A stretch of 64,000 nt of DNA from Adiantum capillus-veneris (taxonomy: Eukaryota; Streptophyta; Polypodiopsida; Polypodiales; Pteridaceae), in NCBI GenBank assembly GCA_014529385.2, contig CM043969.1:9835001-9899000 (forward strand). The letters are read 5' to 3'. The notes under the pieces are model-generated. The model searched no databases and was not told the DNA's origin. It saw nothing but the letters and a program-made list of their open reading frames with translations. A program made the position numbers and the translations under genes. Shown in pieces: positions 9,157-20,119 of this stretch (the first letter of the stretch is position 1; each line of letters starts with the position of its first letter).

Positions 9157-11078
9157 TGTTTGTGGAAGATTCTGTTCAGCCCTTGTTGTCATGTACCAGA
9201 GACAATAATGTAAGCTCACAGGACATTTATGACACTATGTTGCCTCTTTTCAGTGGTGGAAATACGAATGTAATTTCCAATGAGGCAAATGTACAGCCTA
9301 TGGGGGTTTCTGAAAATGTTTTAGATCAGCCTATTACGGATGCAGATGTACATGATGTACTTGATGAGGAAAGGGCTGAAAATGAGCAGGCTAGAGGTAT
9401 GCCAAAATGGCTGGTGCACACTTTGCGTGACAGTAAATTGGATGCACCTTTGTCTAGTCGTACTCGTTCAAGCTCTCGCCATGCATCTTATGCATCAGAT
9501 TGTTATGCTTTGGCTGTGTCTAGTTTACATGATGTTGAGGAGCCTTTGTCTTTTGATGAAGCACAGAATTCAGAAAATTGGATGACTGCCATGCAATCAC
9601 AATATGATGCACTTATAGAAAATGACACATGCACTTTATGTGATTTGCCTTCTGGAAAAAAGGCCATTGGTACGATGTGGGTTTACAAGTTGAAACACAA
9701 GCCGGATGGTGAGATCGATCGCCATAAGGCTCGACTTGTTGCAAAGGGTTATGCACAGCAAAAAGTCATAGATTATGAAGAGACTTTTGCTCCCAATTGT
9801 CGTATGACTACTGTACGTTTTCTATGTGCCTTGGCAGCTCATTTTGGTTGGGATGTACATCAATCAGACATTGTTACTGCTTTCTTGAATGGTGACATAT
9901 TTGAGGAAGTTTATGTAACACAGCCTTGCGGTTTTGTCATAAAAGGACAAGAGGACAAAGTGTGCAGATGTAAGAAGGCTTTGTATGAGTTGAAGCAATC
10001 TCCTGCTACTTGGTATGAGAAAGATGACACTCATTTGGTTAAACGAGGCTTTCGTAGCAGTCCAACAGAAAGCACATTGTATGTAAAGCGCGAGGATGAT
10101 GTATTTCTCATTGTGGTTCTTTATGTCGATGATTTGCTGATCACTGGACCAAATGTGAGACATATTGCTGGATTTAAGGCTGATTTGAATGCTACTTTCA
10201 AGATGAAAGATTTGGGACTATTGCATCATTACTTGGGTATACAATTTAAGCAGTGTGATGGTGGTATTGCCTTGTGTCAGAAAACCTACATAGAGACATT
10301 GCTATGTAAGTTTGGACTTGAGGATTGCAAACCTATTGCCACTCCCATGGAAACAGGTTTGAAGTTGAGTGTACATGATGCTGGGGATCTTGCTGATGTC
10401 ACTCTTTACCAAACTGCTGTTGGCTGCCTCATTTATGTATGCAACACGAGGCCAGATATTCAGTTTACAGTCTCACGGGTCAGCAGATTTATGAATAGCC
10501 CAGGGTCTAAGCATTGGCAAGCTGTCAAGAGGATTTTCCGCTACCTTAGTGGCACTTTACATCTTGGCTTGTTTTATCCCAAGAGGGGATCATTGCCGCC
10601 AGACTTACATGCTTTTTCGGACTCAGATTGGGTTGGTTGTTTTGACACGCGAGTGTCCACAAGTGGTTTTTGTTTCATGCTTGGCAGTTCATGTATATCA
10701 TGGTTGAGCAAGAAGCAACCTACTGTGGCCACTTCGAGTTGTGAGGCTGAGTACAGGGCAGTCTTCACAGCTACAGTTGAGTGTGTATGGCTCAGACGCC
10801 TTATGGATGATTTGGGTGTTGGACAGGACACTGCCAACACTATCTACACTGACAGTCAGAGTGCATTGGCAGTTGCGAGGAACATAGTTTTTCGTGCTTG
10901 CACAAAGCACATTGAGGTGCATTACCACTATGTCAGGGAGAGGCTCTCAGCAGGAGAGATCAGCTTGGCTTATGTGCCAACACAGGACAAGCGTGCAGAT
11001 CTTTTCACAAAGGCATTGTCTCGTGAGAAGCTTGAAGCTTTCCACAAAGCTTTGGGCTTACTCCCCTTTGTGGACTGA
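9111..11078 (+). CDS. Copia-1 reverse transcriptase / RNase H, long open frame
   Basis: The longest intact frame of the element, 655 codons without a stop. It covers the integrase C-terminal linker, RVT_2 reverse transcriptase and RNase H. RT motifs: 'ARLVAKGYAQQ' (~9729), 'QSDIVTAFLNGD' (~9862), catalytic 'YVDDLLITGP' (~10123). RNase H: 'AFSDSDWVGC' (~10613), 'SSCEAEYRA' (~10737), 'YTDSQSALAVA' (~10847) supply the acidic residues. It ends 'LPFVD' with TGA 11076-11078, just before the purine tract. In a live element this would be part of one polyprotein; here it is separated from integrase by a frameshift, so the listed start is simply the first in-frame ATG. Confidence 0.9.
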   Translation: MYHPQTKRILVSWDVVFVEDSVQPLLSCTRDNNVSSQDIYDTMLPLFSGGNTNVISNEANVQPMGVSENVLDQPITDADVHDVLDEERAENEQARGMPKWLVHTLRDSKLDAPLSSRTRSSSRHASYASDCYALAVSSLHDVEEPLSFDEAQNSENWMTAMQSQYDALIENDTCTLCDLPSGKKAIGTMWVYKLKHKPDGEIDRHKARLVAKGYAQQKVIDYEETFAPNCRMTTVRFLCALAAHFGWDVHQSDIVTAFLNGDIFEEVYVTQPCGFVIKGQEDKVCRCKKALYELKQSPATWYEKDDTHLVKRGFRSSPTESTLYVKREDDVFLIVVLYVDDLLITGPNVRHIAGFKADLNATFKMKDLGLLHHYLGIQFKQCDGGIALCQKTYIETLLCKFGLEDCKPIATPMETGLKLSVHDAGDLADVTLYQTAVGCLIYVCNTRPDIQFTVSRVSRFMNSPGSKHWQAVKRIFRYLSGTLHLGLFYPKRGSLPPDLHAFSDSDWVGCFDTRVSTSGFCFMLGSSCISWLSKKQPTVATSSCEAEYRAVFTATVECVWLRRLMDDLGVGQDTANTIYTDSQSALAVARNIVFRACTKHIEVHYHYVRERLSAGEISLAYVPTQDKRADLFTKALSREKLEAFHKALGLLPFVD

Positions 11079-11142
11079 TCCTGTCCTCAGAGCATGGCAC
11101 TTCCCTTTACTCATGTGCCAACTCTTGTTCACCGCATCACTC

Positions 11143-11153
11143 CAGGGGGGATT
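11143..11153 (+). other. Copia-1 polypurine tract
   Basis: AGGGGGGATT directly precedes the 3' LTR (TGTTACC at 11154), the position where the plus-strand DNA primer is expected. Confidence 0.7.
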
Positions 11154-11391
11154 TGTTACCATATACATGTGGTAGTGATGTGTGTGAACACACTAGGACC
11201 GCCGGGGCATTTTTTCCCTCTTTAGGAGGTTTTTCCCCCCGTGCATTGTATATACGCCCATCACTCCAGGGCTATCTATCATTCCATTGCACACTAAGTA
11301 ACATACTCTCTATTGTGTGCCTATTGTGTGCCTTGAGCTTCCTTCGTCTTCTCCAAGCTGTGCGTGTTTCTCTGCAACCCTAATTCCAACA
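11154..11391 (+). repeat. Copia-1 3' LTR
   Basis: TGTTACCATATACATG...ATTCCAACA. Twelve bases longer than the 5' LTR, mainly because CTATTGTGTGC is tandemly doubled near 11310-11331. Many transitions relative to the 5' LTR, while some positions agree better with copia-2. Confidence 0.9.
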
Positions 11392-11636
11392 GTTAATTTG
11401 CTATGAACCAAGAGGATTTGTACCCACAATTTATTTCAATCACGTAACAAAACATATATATCATAGTAAGCAAAAAATAACAATTCCAAAGAGCAAATCA
11501 TAGCTTGTTTGTTTGCCAAAGGTTGAATGCCATTAACTCATCTATTAACCCTTTCATCCTACCCATGATAAGATATGACCAAAGCCTTGAAGTTTTCATA
11601 TTTTTGTTGTTTTGATTTTCTCTTTTGTGTTCTTTC

Positions 11637-11761
<125 letters not shown>

Positions 11762-11819
11762 CTTTGATGATTACACTCCCTACAAAACTATAGACTTCAT
11801 GGAATCTATGGCATAACTT

Positions 11820-13860
11820 CTTCATATAGTTTTTGGAGTTACCTTCCAAATTTCCATAGCAAGAGCCCCGATGCTTTTCTAGAAAGACCGCAAGCTTCTT
11901 GACATAATTTTGGTGTACCCGACACGAATCCTGGGTGAGAGTTTGTGGGTAACCATAGGTAATCATGTAGAGCAACATGGTATGAATTTTGATAGAGAAA
12001 CAATTCAAACATTTCAAGCATTTTCAATGTTCATGCAACAACAACATGCCACTAAAAGAAGCCTGAGATTTCAACAACCAAAGACATACAAGTGGTCGTC
12101 AACATAATGGATCAATTCAATGGAAAAGATGTAACCAACTGCTTGCATGAGTATGTGAAGGAGATGGAGTTGCATCACGTGTCAGAGGGTGAAATGATTC
12201 AAAGATTTGAGCTAGTTGTTGCTCCAAAAATTGGGGAACATGTAAGGGAAATTAAAGATGGGCATGTGAGAAATTGGGAAGAGCTCAAAGTAGTTTAAAA
12301 GGAGGCATATTTCATGGAGAACGCTTAGAAAGTAACCAAAAAGAAATTCTTAGAATGGGTAGTCAAGCCAAAGGAGGGAAGTTCAATAATAGAGCTACTT
12401 AGAGAATTTGAGCGGCGCTATGCACAACTCTCGAGGACAAAAAAGGCCAAACTATATGTAGAGAAGATATATCATTTTCTTACAAGCTGTAGGTAAAGAG
12501 TTTCAAGAGAATTTGGAGCTGCTTCTTGAAGATAAAGATGCTAAGCAAGGACTAAGTGAGGTTAAAGGTGTTGTTTCAGTGCTTGGCAAGCGACAAAGAA
12601 GAAGGGACAAGATGGTAGTAAACACTACAAGTCCTTCCTCCTCAACTTCTAACAAAATGGTACAGCCTGATTTTGTAGCTCCTAAGTTTGATGAGTCCAT
12701 GCTATGTGAGCTTGAGAAGGGAATTTGCAACTTGAACATAAATCCTGCAAAGATTGAAGAAAAAGGCCAACCAACGAGGCCACTGCCTAGGCAAAGACAA
12801 ATGCCCAAAGAAGGGTTTGTACATAGACGTATTTTGTGTGATAGTACATACCATGTAAGAAGGAATTGTGATAGTTTTAGTGATGCTTTGATAGAAGATG
12901 TTTTTTTTAAAAAGGATGGTAAAATCCACTTAAGAGAGATACGTATAACCTTGAGAACTAACTTTGGGAAGGGGGGAATGCAAACGTTAGTTGAAGATAT
13001 GGCAACTAACCATGCCACCTCTTCAATTGAGGTAGCTACTTATGGAGTGAGAATTGAGTATCTTAGTGACGAAGAGATGAGTGATCACTTGGTAGAATTT
13101 GGCCAAATATGGTGGAGTTAGCTAAAAAAGAAAAGCTTACAAAAGAGATTCTTCATGAAGCAGGTAATTGCATACGTCTAGAAACAAGATGGAGTGATCC
13201 AGTGGACCCAATGTCCATGCATGCCTACATTACAAACTTTCAAAACCATGAATCCATTGCAGAGGAAAACTTAGGCATGAAAATGGTGATGAAGGTCCTT
13301 GAAAAAGAGCTACAAGAAGTGGAGGAAGGAATGATGCAACACCTCCATGAGCACCACCAACACAAGAGGCACCTTCACCAAAAGTGACCATGGAGGAGTC
13401 TACAACAAGGAAGAAGAAGGAGCCAACAAAAGATAAGCCAAAGTGACCAACTTACAAACTACAATCTGAAATTGAGCTTGCTATAGACTTAAAGAAAGTG
13501 CTAAAGGAGAGGATTTTGAATAGCAAAGCTGAGTTTACTTTGGGAGAGGTGCTTGGCATAGCCCAGCATGAGATCCATGAAGCAATTATTGGCATCATCA
13601 AGAGAAAGAGGCAAACACTTGGAGATGCTAAGCGCCTACAAGCTAAAGGCGATACTGTGAACACACAAGGAGTAAAATTGGAAGCTACAGAAGGCCATGA
13701 AGCTATGGTAGGATGCTACCAATCTTCTTGGAAGGTACGACAAGTGAAATTTTTTGATGATGGGAAAGAAGCTCAAGGCATTCCTAGGAGCCCACTATTT
13801 TAGAAGACACTAGGCACTAGCGACTACAAAGATATTGGTCAAGGTAGGTGATCTTGAAGA
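11820..13860 (+). mobile_element. Ty3 family copy A: LTR end, primer site and gag remnant
   Basis: The LTR end-like stretch CATAGCAAGAGCCCCG...TTGACA (about 11856-11904) resembles the end of the copy B LTR. It is followed by TGGTGTACCCGACACGAA at 11911, the equivalent of the TGGTGAACCCGACATGAA primer site of copy B at 35046. Gag-derived frames follow to 13803. Nothing of pol is present. Related to copies at 33.2-35.6 kb (B) and 48.3-55.2 kb (C). The left limit is unclear because of the microsatellite and the adjacent copia LTR. Confidence 0.6.
11937..13803 (+). pseudogene. Ty3 gag pseudogene (copy A)
   Basis: Capsid-type protein spread over several frames: 12092-12298 ('QFNGKDVTNCLHEY'), then with stops 'AYFMENA' and 'ELLREFERRYAQLSRTK' up to about 12450, 12513-13121, 13109-13387 and 13498-13803. 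The parts match copies B and C in order: 'FNGKDVTNCL' against 'FEGRDISKFC', and 'VLGIAQHEIHEAI' against 'ILGIAKCELHEEI'. The zinc-knuckle-like segment near 12815-12860 has lost its first cysteine (Arg instead). 'WSDPVDPMSMHAYI' recurs in copy C as 'WTDPVDSLSIYAFI'. At least three frameshifts and several stops. Confidence 0.65.
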
Positions 13861-14035
13861 ACCATTTGTTGCCTTAAATTCCCACCTTCTTAATGCCCTA
13901 TCATACCTTAAAAGTACTAGCTTGTGCAACCTACCTATGGTGGGATTCTCTTGCTCTTACCAATGGTACAATGGTAAGGCCTCCGGTAGTGCTTAGGCAT
14001 GTCAATACTATCTACGTAAGTCCTATAGTGAGTGA
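13804..14035. other. No gene seen
   Basis: Short stretch after the gag remnant. A phrase resembling the Ty3 protease region ('LGTSDYKDIGQGR' type) cannot be supported. Also shares 'TTAATTCCCTATCGTACCTTAAAAGTA'-like wording with about 26620-26650, suggesting a dispersed repeat. Confidence 0.4.
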
Positions 14036-14048
14036 GTGTCAGAGCGAG

Positions 14049-14049
<1 letters not shown>

Positions 14050-14117
<68 letters not shown>
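14050..14117. repeat. (GA)n microsatellite
   Basis: About 68 bases of GA. Flanked by short TC runs at 14168-14190 and 14214-14235, so the region can fold back on itself. Confidence 0.95.
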
Positions 14118-14119
<2 letters not shown>

Positions 14120-14299
14120 CTTTCATGGATAATAGCTATGTGTGTGTGTATGTGCATTTATCCATGAATCTCTCTCTCTCTCTCGCTCGCTCTGTACATT
14201 TATCCATGAAAGAGTCTCTCTCTCTCTCTCTCTCTATACATTTATCCCATTGCTCAATGCAAGTATCCTCTCCCTCTATTTCTTTTTGAATTGTAACAC

Positions 14300-14865
14300 A
14301 TTTTAGTATATTCCAAGAGATGACATCATGGACAAGAAGCTCCTCAAGAAAATTTTGTGCTTTATGAAGTGTACCACATTTAGCATACATGCCAACCAAG
14401 GCCATGTCAGGCACAAAATTTTCCTTCAACAACCACCGACTAACAATATCATCGTGAATTATTTTTCCATATCAGAATCTTGGGAATATCTCACAATTAA
14501 CGCATTTCAAGAGACAACATCAAAGACATGATTGCAAGTGTACGTGATTGCATTTGGCGAGATTCCCTCACTTTGCATCTGATGAAAACAACCCAAATCT
14601 TCTCACCTCAACCCTTGCCTTCAAGATGCAAGCATATGTAATTGCATCTAGAGAGACACCCTTGCTTCTCATCCGCGGAAAACAGCCCAGAGCTTGTTGG
14701 CCATGCCCAAGTTGTTGGGCATATCCCACAAACAATCAACTCCAAGAGACGACATCCTAGATAGGAAGCTCCTCAAGGACTTTTTGTGCTTGATGAAGTG
14801 CACCACATATGGCATACATGTCTAGCAAGGCAGAGCCAAGCACAACGTTGTCTTTCAACAACCCA

Positions 14866-14905
<40 letters not shown>

Positions 14906-17230
14906 TATATGTAAATTGTGTATATCACGTGCTTTCAAGAATTATTTTCAAAACTCCTTATCTATGAATTTTTGACAAATAAAATACAACCTTTTCCTAT
15001 TCAATTTGTAAAATTTTTCTTGATCCATTTTGTGGTACCCTTCTATATGTGAAAATGTGAGGAAAAATAAATTTTATTAACCCATTCTGCTGCACTCACG
15101 TGATAGTCACATAATTATTAAGTGATCCCCCCCCCCCCCCGAGCAACAACCCAAACTAACCATATCAACGTGAATTCTTTTGCCCATATCAGCATCTTGT
15201 GTAATGCCACATGCCTTCAAGGTGCAAGTGTACACGATGACATTTGGAGAGACACCCTCGCTTTGTATCCGCCAAAAACAGTTGAGAACTGCTTGGCCCT
15301 ACCCAAGTTGGGCATATCTCACAACTAATGCATTTGGAGAGACACCCTCGCTTTGCTTTGGTCAAAAATAGATCCTTGCCTTCAAGATGTAAGCATATGT
15401 GATTGCATCTCAAGTGAAAAACCATCCTTCAAATCCATCAAAAACAGCCCAGAGCTTCTTGCCCTGGCCCAAGTTGGGCATATTCCGCAATCACTACATT
15501 TCAAGAGATGACATCCCAAAAAGAAAGCTCCTCAAGCACTTTTTGTGCTTTATGAACTGCACCATATTTGGCATACATGTTGATCAAGGAAATGCCAAGC
15601 GTATATGACGGCACCTAGAAAGACACCCTCACTTCACATCTACTGAAAATAGCACAGAGCTTCTTGGCCCTGCCCAAGCTGGGCATATCCAGCAAAATCA
15701 GTGCATTCCAAGAGATGAAATCTCAGACATGAAGCTCCTCAAGCTCTTCTTGTGATTTATGAAGTGCACCACATTTGGCATACATATTGACCAAGGCAAT
15801 ACCAAGCCATACGTTTTCCTTCAACAACCCACTGACTAAAAATATCATCATGAATTCTTTTGGCCATATCAGCATCTTGAGCACCACCGACAATCAATGC
15901 ATTCCGAGAGACGACATCCTGGATATGAGCTCGAGTGTGCGTTATTCATTTGGAGAGATACTCTCACTCCACATCTCCTGAAAATAGCCCAGAGCTTCCT
16001 TGCCCTGACTCTTGCCTTCAAGATGCAAGCATATGTGATCACATTTCCAAAGACACCCTTGCTTTACATCCATCGAAAACAACCCAGAGCTTCTTGGCCC
16101 TACGCAAGTTGGGCATTCCAAGAGACGACATCCCATATAGGAAGCTCCTTGATCACGTTTTGCGCCTGATGAAGGGCACCATATGACATCTGGCATATAT
16201 GTCAAGCAAGGCAGAGCGAAGCATGACGTTTTCTTCCAACAACCCCTGACTAACCATATCATCATGAATTCTTTTGCTCATATCAACATCTTGTGTAATG
16301 CCACATGCCTTTCAAGTTGCCAGTGTACGTGATTGCATTTGGAGAGATACCCTCTCTTTCTTCCATCGCAAAAATCCCAGAGCTTTCTTACTGTGACCCT
16401 TGCCTTCAAGATGCAAGCGTATATGCTTGCATCTTGAGTGAAAACCCCCGCTTAGAATCCATAAAAAACAGCCCATAGATTCTTGCCCCGACGCAAGTAT
16501 CCCGTAATCACTACATTCCAAGAGACGACATTCCAGACAGGAAGCTCCTCAAACTCTTTTTGTGCTTTATGAAGTGCACCATATTTGGCATACAAATCAG
16601 CCAAGGTAGTGCCAAGCCAGATGTTTTCCTTCAACAACCACTGACTAACAATATCATCGTGAATTTTTTTGGCCATATCAGCATCTTGGGCACCAGCCAC
16701 AATCAGTGCATTCCAAGAGATGACATCTTTGACATGATCTCAAGTGTACATGATTGCATTTGGAGAGATACTCTCACTCCGCATCTCCTGAAAGTAGCTC
16801 AGATCTTCCTCGCCATGACCCTTGCCTTCAAGATGTAATCGTATGTGATCGCATTTCCAAAGACACCCTTGATTTGCATCCATCAAAAACAACCCAAAGC
16901 TTCTTGGCTCTACCCAAGTTGGGAATCCCAAGAGACAACATCCCATACCAGAAGCTCCTCGCGCACTTTTTGCTCCTAATTAAGGGAACGACACCACATC
17001 TGGCATACATGTCATGCAAGGTTGATCAAAGCATGACATTTTCTTCAAACAACACCTGACTAAGCATATAATCATGAATTCTTTTTCTCATATTAGCATC
17101 TTGTGTAATGCCGCATGCCTTCAAGGTGCGACTACAGGTGATTGAATTTGGAGAGATCCCTTTCTTCGCTTCCGCCACAAGTGAAAACCATCGATTCGCA
17201 TCCCCAAAAACAGCCCGTGTGGGCACTTCA
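14300..17230 (-). pseudogene. PPR (pentatricopeptide repeat) protein pseudogene, PLS type
   Basis: The minus strand carries seven or eight broken, mutually similar repeat blocks spaced about 400 bp apart (near 17100, 16700, 16290, 15880, 15600, 15200, 14860 and 14470). Readable pieces include 'KKIHDDIVSQWLLKENIW', 'LYAKYGALHKAQKEFEEL', 'NVVSWNVVITGYLR' (16452-16700) and 'MALVGMYAKCGTLHKAQ' (14136-14432). These are the P, L and S motifs of plant organelle RNA-editing PPR proteins. No start codon, signal peptide or DYW/E domain could be found, and frames break in every repeat. Blocks are much more alike than in a typical flowering-plant PPR gene, a style seen in ferns and other seed-free plants. 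Interrupted at 14866-15143 by a MITE-like insertion. Confidence 0.75.
14866..15143. mobile_element. MITE-like insertion with poly-G / poly-C ends
   Basis: 278 bp between direct repeats CAACAACCCA (14856-14865 and 15144-15153). The left end is 37 G then CACTATATG; the right end is AGTGATC, 14 C and GAG. Inverting the right end gives an imperfect match to the left beyond the G run: CACT...TATCACGTG occurs in both at a similar distance. It sits inside the PPR pseudogene, whose sequence continues on both sides. Ten-base duplications and G-rich ends fit a Mutator-type MITE, but this is inference. No open frame. Confidence 0.55.
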
Positions 17231-17359
17231 TTTTGTGACTCTCATCTCCAAAATTTTGGAGCATCAAGAGTCACTTATCAGCCATACACATACTACATCA
17301 CATGTAGCTTTGGTCCCATAGGTCATAGTTGACCTCCAAGGATGATAGTAAAATCTCTC

Positions 17360-17370
<11 letters not shown>
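17212..17370 (+). mobile_element. 5'-truncated LINE 3' end
   Basis: Matches the tail of the LINE at 4050-4200 (same order of 'CACTTATCAGCCATACACAT' and 'GACCTCCAAGGAT'), then ends in TC repeats. Only about 155 bp remain, the typical result of abortive target-primed reverse transcription. Lies against the 5' side of the PPR pseudogene. Confidence 0.7.
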
Positions 17371-17390
<20 letters not shown>

Positions 17391-17435
17391 AGAGAGTGGG
17401 TATTGTATGTTGTTTGACTCTTCTTCTTCTTCTTC

Positions 17436-17473
<38 letters not shown>

Positions 17474-18056
17474 AACTCTTCTTTTGATCTCTCTCAATGC
17501 TTCTTTTGATCTCTTCTTCTTCTTCCTCCTCTTCTTCTTAAATTATAAAATAGAAAAAATGAATAGTTTGACCTTTTCAAGGTTTTCAAGATAGGAAAAA
17601 GAATTTTTAAAAATCTGTAGAATAATAGAATGATATTCTAGATAAGATATGAAATAGAAAAAAGAATAATAGAATAAGATATGATATACTACATGATAAA
17701 TAAAGATGCTAAATTAAAATAAAATAAAATAAAAATATATAAAAAAGAATCTTTGATCCATGCGGTTGATTCTTCATGCACCCACGATATCTAGCATACG
17801 TGGAGATGCCCATATTCGCAAATACAAGACCGAGTTGGCTCTTGAGTGGAGATAGGTCACAACTGCAATGTGCACCCCACAAATAGAGGGTCCTTTGCCT
17901 TGATTAATGGGCAGTGCCTTGAGCCACGGGTAGGTGAGGGATTCAACGGGGAGTCCAAGCGGCCTTGAGAGAGAGTGCAGAGTCACTATCTATCTCAAGC
18001 TCCCACCTCTACAAGCTGCTGGTAGAGCTCGCAGTAGCTTTTGCCTCTCTACACGT
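17371..18056. other. Pyrimidine- and AT-rich spacer, no gene seen
   Basis: TC, CA and TTC repeats to about 17540 (including (TC)n 17441-17468), then AT-rich sequence to 17755. From 17760 to 18056 comes a more balanced stretch without a convincing open frame. It ends at the LTR of the next element. Confidence 0.6.
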
Positions 18057-18914
18057 TGTTGGGCGCATTTCTGACACCCCGTTTTTTGTAAATTTGTACA
18101 TATGGACATGACGCCTGATTTCAAAAGGGCGTGTGGCCTTTCTTTTTGTGGGTTTTTTAGCTTACTTTAGCAAGCACATGTACATGCACTGCAAGTCGCT
18201 AGTCTAGTGACAGCTGTCGGGCTACTGTAAGTGCCCGTGAGTGAGTTTTTTGAAGTGAGCCTTGTATATAACTTAAACTCATGTACAAACTAAAACCATT
18301 TCAGCCAAAGATCAGAAATTTTCAGGTTTTAGCTCGTTCTGTCTCCTTGGTGCTCTTGGATGCAGTTTTTTGCCCCGACTAGCCTTCTCTACATGTAGTC
18401 GTGCTGGGACAGCTCTCTGTTCGCGTCAATTTTGCTCATGGGGACGTATGGAATCAATTTTAGTCATCTTCAGATTTCTCGCCAGTCATTTTTCAAGATT
18501 TCTCTCAAGCTTTAAAGTGCCCCAATTGGAGTTACGACTAGTTCTCTGTAGGGTTATGGCTATGGCAGCCTAGTGGCAAATTGTGTGTAGACAGATTCGG
18601 AGGGCATGTATCTATGAATTGTGGAATTGATGTTGAAGTTGTGGGTTTGTGATGTTTGATTGTGAAAGGAGAGGCTCTTGTCTTCATATGCATTGGTCGG
18701 CGTGTGCTGTAAATCCGTGCTTTGACAGGGTTTTGCTCCTATGTGACATAGTCTCTTGGGTGGGCGACGGCAAGTAAACTCCCAAGGGTCTACTCCTATT
18801 GGACTTGTGGTGTTTCAAAAGGATTTTGCAAAGCTTTTGGTGTCTTGTAGTTATCTTTCAACGCTCTTGGGTGACATCGCTATAGAGGTGTTCCAGTTTG
18901 CTTGTTTCCCAACA
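18057..18914 (+). repeat. Tat-like element 5' LTR
   Basis: 858 bp. TATA-like TTGTATATAA near 18265. Lacks 14 bases (GTGCTCATCAGGTT) present in the 3' LTR at about 24772-24786. Small open frames within it (e.g. 18370-18573, repeated at 24609 in the other LTR) are not considered genes. Confidence 0.9.
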
Positions 18915-18920
18915 GTGTTT

Positions 18921-18937
18921 TGGTGCCCCCACTGAGG
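18921..18937 (+). other. Candidate primer binding site
   Basis: TGGTGCCCCCACTGAGG starts six bases after the LTR. It begins with TGG, the complement of tRNA CCA ends. The cognate tRNA was not identified. Confidence 0.5.
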
Positions 18938-18977
18938 AATTGCTTCAAGTTACCTTCAGTTTACAGGTTTTGAAGAC

Positions 18978-20093
18978 ATGGTGTTTAATTTTCCGGAGTT
19001 TAGTGGGAAATTAAATGAAAGTTCCAAAGCTTTCATTGAGAGAATGGAGTTTGCTTGCCTTCTTGCTGACAAGCAAGACCCAGCGTTGGTGCTACGAATC
19101 TTCTACTTCTGTTTGAAGGGAGATGCTAGGGAATGGTTGGAAGGCTACGAAAAGGATCTACAACCTCCTCAGGTTATGACTTATGAAATGGTAAGGAATG
19201 CTTTTCTTACACACTTTCAACAGGTGGAATACCCACAAAAGGTATGGCAGTCTATTCAAGGCTTAGTACAAGATGAAGGCCAAACCATAGAAGACTTTGT
19301 CAAGGCATTCAATGCGTTATGGGCAAAGTGGTGTACATCTTTGGGGGCTGAAATTCCTCCAGCCATGTTGAAGAAGGACAGGTTTCTTGCAAGCTTGAGG
19401 AGTAACCTACGCTTGAAGGTAGAGCTTAAGCAGCCAAGGACCTTTGAGGAGGCAATTGAAATTGCAAAGAATAAAGAGTGGAAAGCAGAGCGTCTTCATC
19501 AACTTGGAATCAATGTGGAGCCAAAGCTTGAAGTGAAAGCGGTAGAGCAATCAAGGGTCCTCATCAGGGAGCCAGGTTATGATCAACAAGCTTCTCATGA
19601 TATGAATGCCTTTCGCAAGGAGATGCAAGAGGTGGTAGGTCTTATGAAGAATCTTAGCGTGCATATGATGGGAGGTGGAAGAGGTCAAAGTTATGGATAT
19701 GGACGTGGTTATGGAAGCAATGAGGGTTATACAGGTGGTAGAGGAAGAGGCATGGCTGGAAGAGGGGATATGTTTCAATGCTACAATTGTGGTGAATGGG
19801 GTCATAAAAGCCCTCAATGTGACAAGCCAAAGAGAATGGGTGGCGACATGTTTCCTCTTCCTCCACAAATTCCTTCTCGAGCTCAAGATTATGGTATTGA
19901 AATTAAAGGGGAAGCAGGACCAAGTGGATTGACAGCAGAAGAGAAGGGCAAAACAAAAGTGGTAAGCATAATCCGTTTGGAGAAGAAAGAGGATGATTTG
20001 GGAGCTATGGTCATGCCTGTAGGTAAGAGGGTTACAAGAGATCATGACATGAGTGATGCAAGTCCCAGCCATAAAAGAGGGAAACAGGTATAG
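18978..20093 (+). CDS. Tat-like element Gag, intact frame
   Basis: 371 codons from ATG 18978, 64 bases after the LTR, to TAG 20091-20093. It forms the particle shell. Residues about 5-190 fit the Retrotrans_gag fold ('FIERMEFACLLADKQDP', 'GDAREWLEGY', 'FVKAFNALWAKW'). A Gly/Tyr/Arg-rich stretch (about 230-262) precedes a zinc knuckle 'CYNCGEWGHKSPQC' (C-X2-C-X4-H-X4-C) at about 19780-19821. The C terminus is charged. The pol frame opens 18 bases before the gag stop in another frame, so pol may be reached by frameshifting or re-initiation. No defect is visible. Confidence 0.92.
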   Translation: MVFNFPEFSGKLNESSKAFIERMEFACLLADKQDPALVLRIFYFCLKGDAREWLEGYEKDLQPPQVMTYEMVRNAFLTHFQQVEYPQKVWQSIQGLVQDEGQTIEDFVKAFNALWAKWCTSLGAEIPPAMLKKDRFLASLRSNLRLKVELKQPRTFEEAIEIAKNKEWKAERLHQLGINVEPKLEVKAVEQSRVLIREPGYDQQASHDMNAFRKEMQEVVGLMKNLSVHMMGGGRGQSYGYGRGYGSNEGYTGGRGRGMAGRGDMFQCYNCGEWGHKSPQCDKPKRMGGDMFPLPPQIPSRAQDYGIEIKGEAGPSGLTAEEKGKTKVVSIIRLEKKEDDLGAMVMPVGKRVTRDHDMSDASPSHKRGKQV

Positions 20094-20119
20094 GTAAAGA
20101 GAAGAAGAAGAGAAATCCC

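Larger units (their letters stand above)
4622..11391 (+). mobile_element. Copia-1: Ty1/copia LTR retrotransposon, chimaeric
   Basis: The order LTR, primer site, gag, protease, integrase, RT, RNase H, LTR is that of Ty1/copia (Pseudoviridae-type) elements. LTRs are 226 bp (4622-4847) and 238 bp (11154-11391), both TGTTAC...CCAACA, differing at roughly 5-7% of positions by eye. The flanking pentamers (GTTCT and GTTAA) are not a duplication. Between 6787 and 7906 the element is interrupted by unrelated sequence, and the 565 bp before the break are repeated after it. The left part and right part therefore probably come from two different copies. Same family as copia-2 on the other strand at 40.2-45.2 kb. 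Confidence 0.9.

Noticed and set aside
18370..18573. 67-codon open frame repeated at 24609-24794
   Set aside because: Lies inside both LTRs of the Tat-like element; repetition is due to the LTRs, and no protein motif is present.
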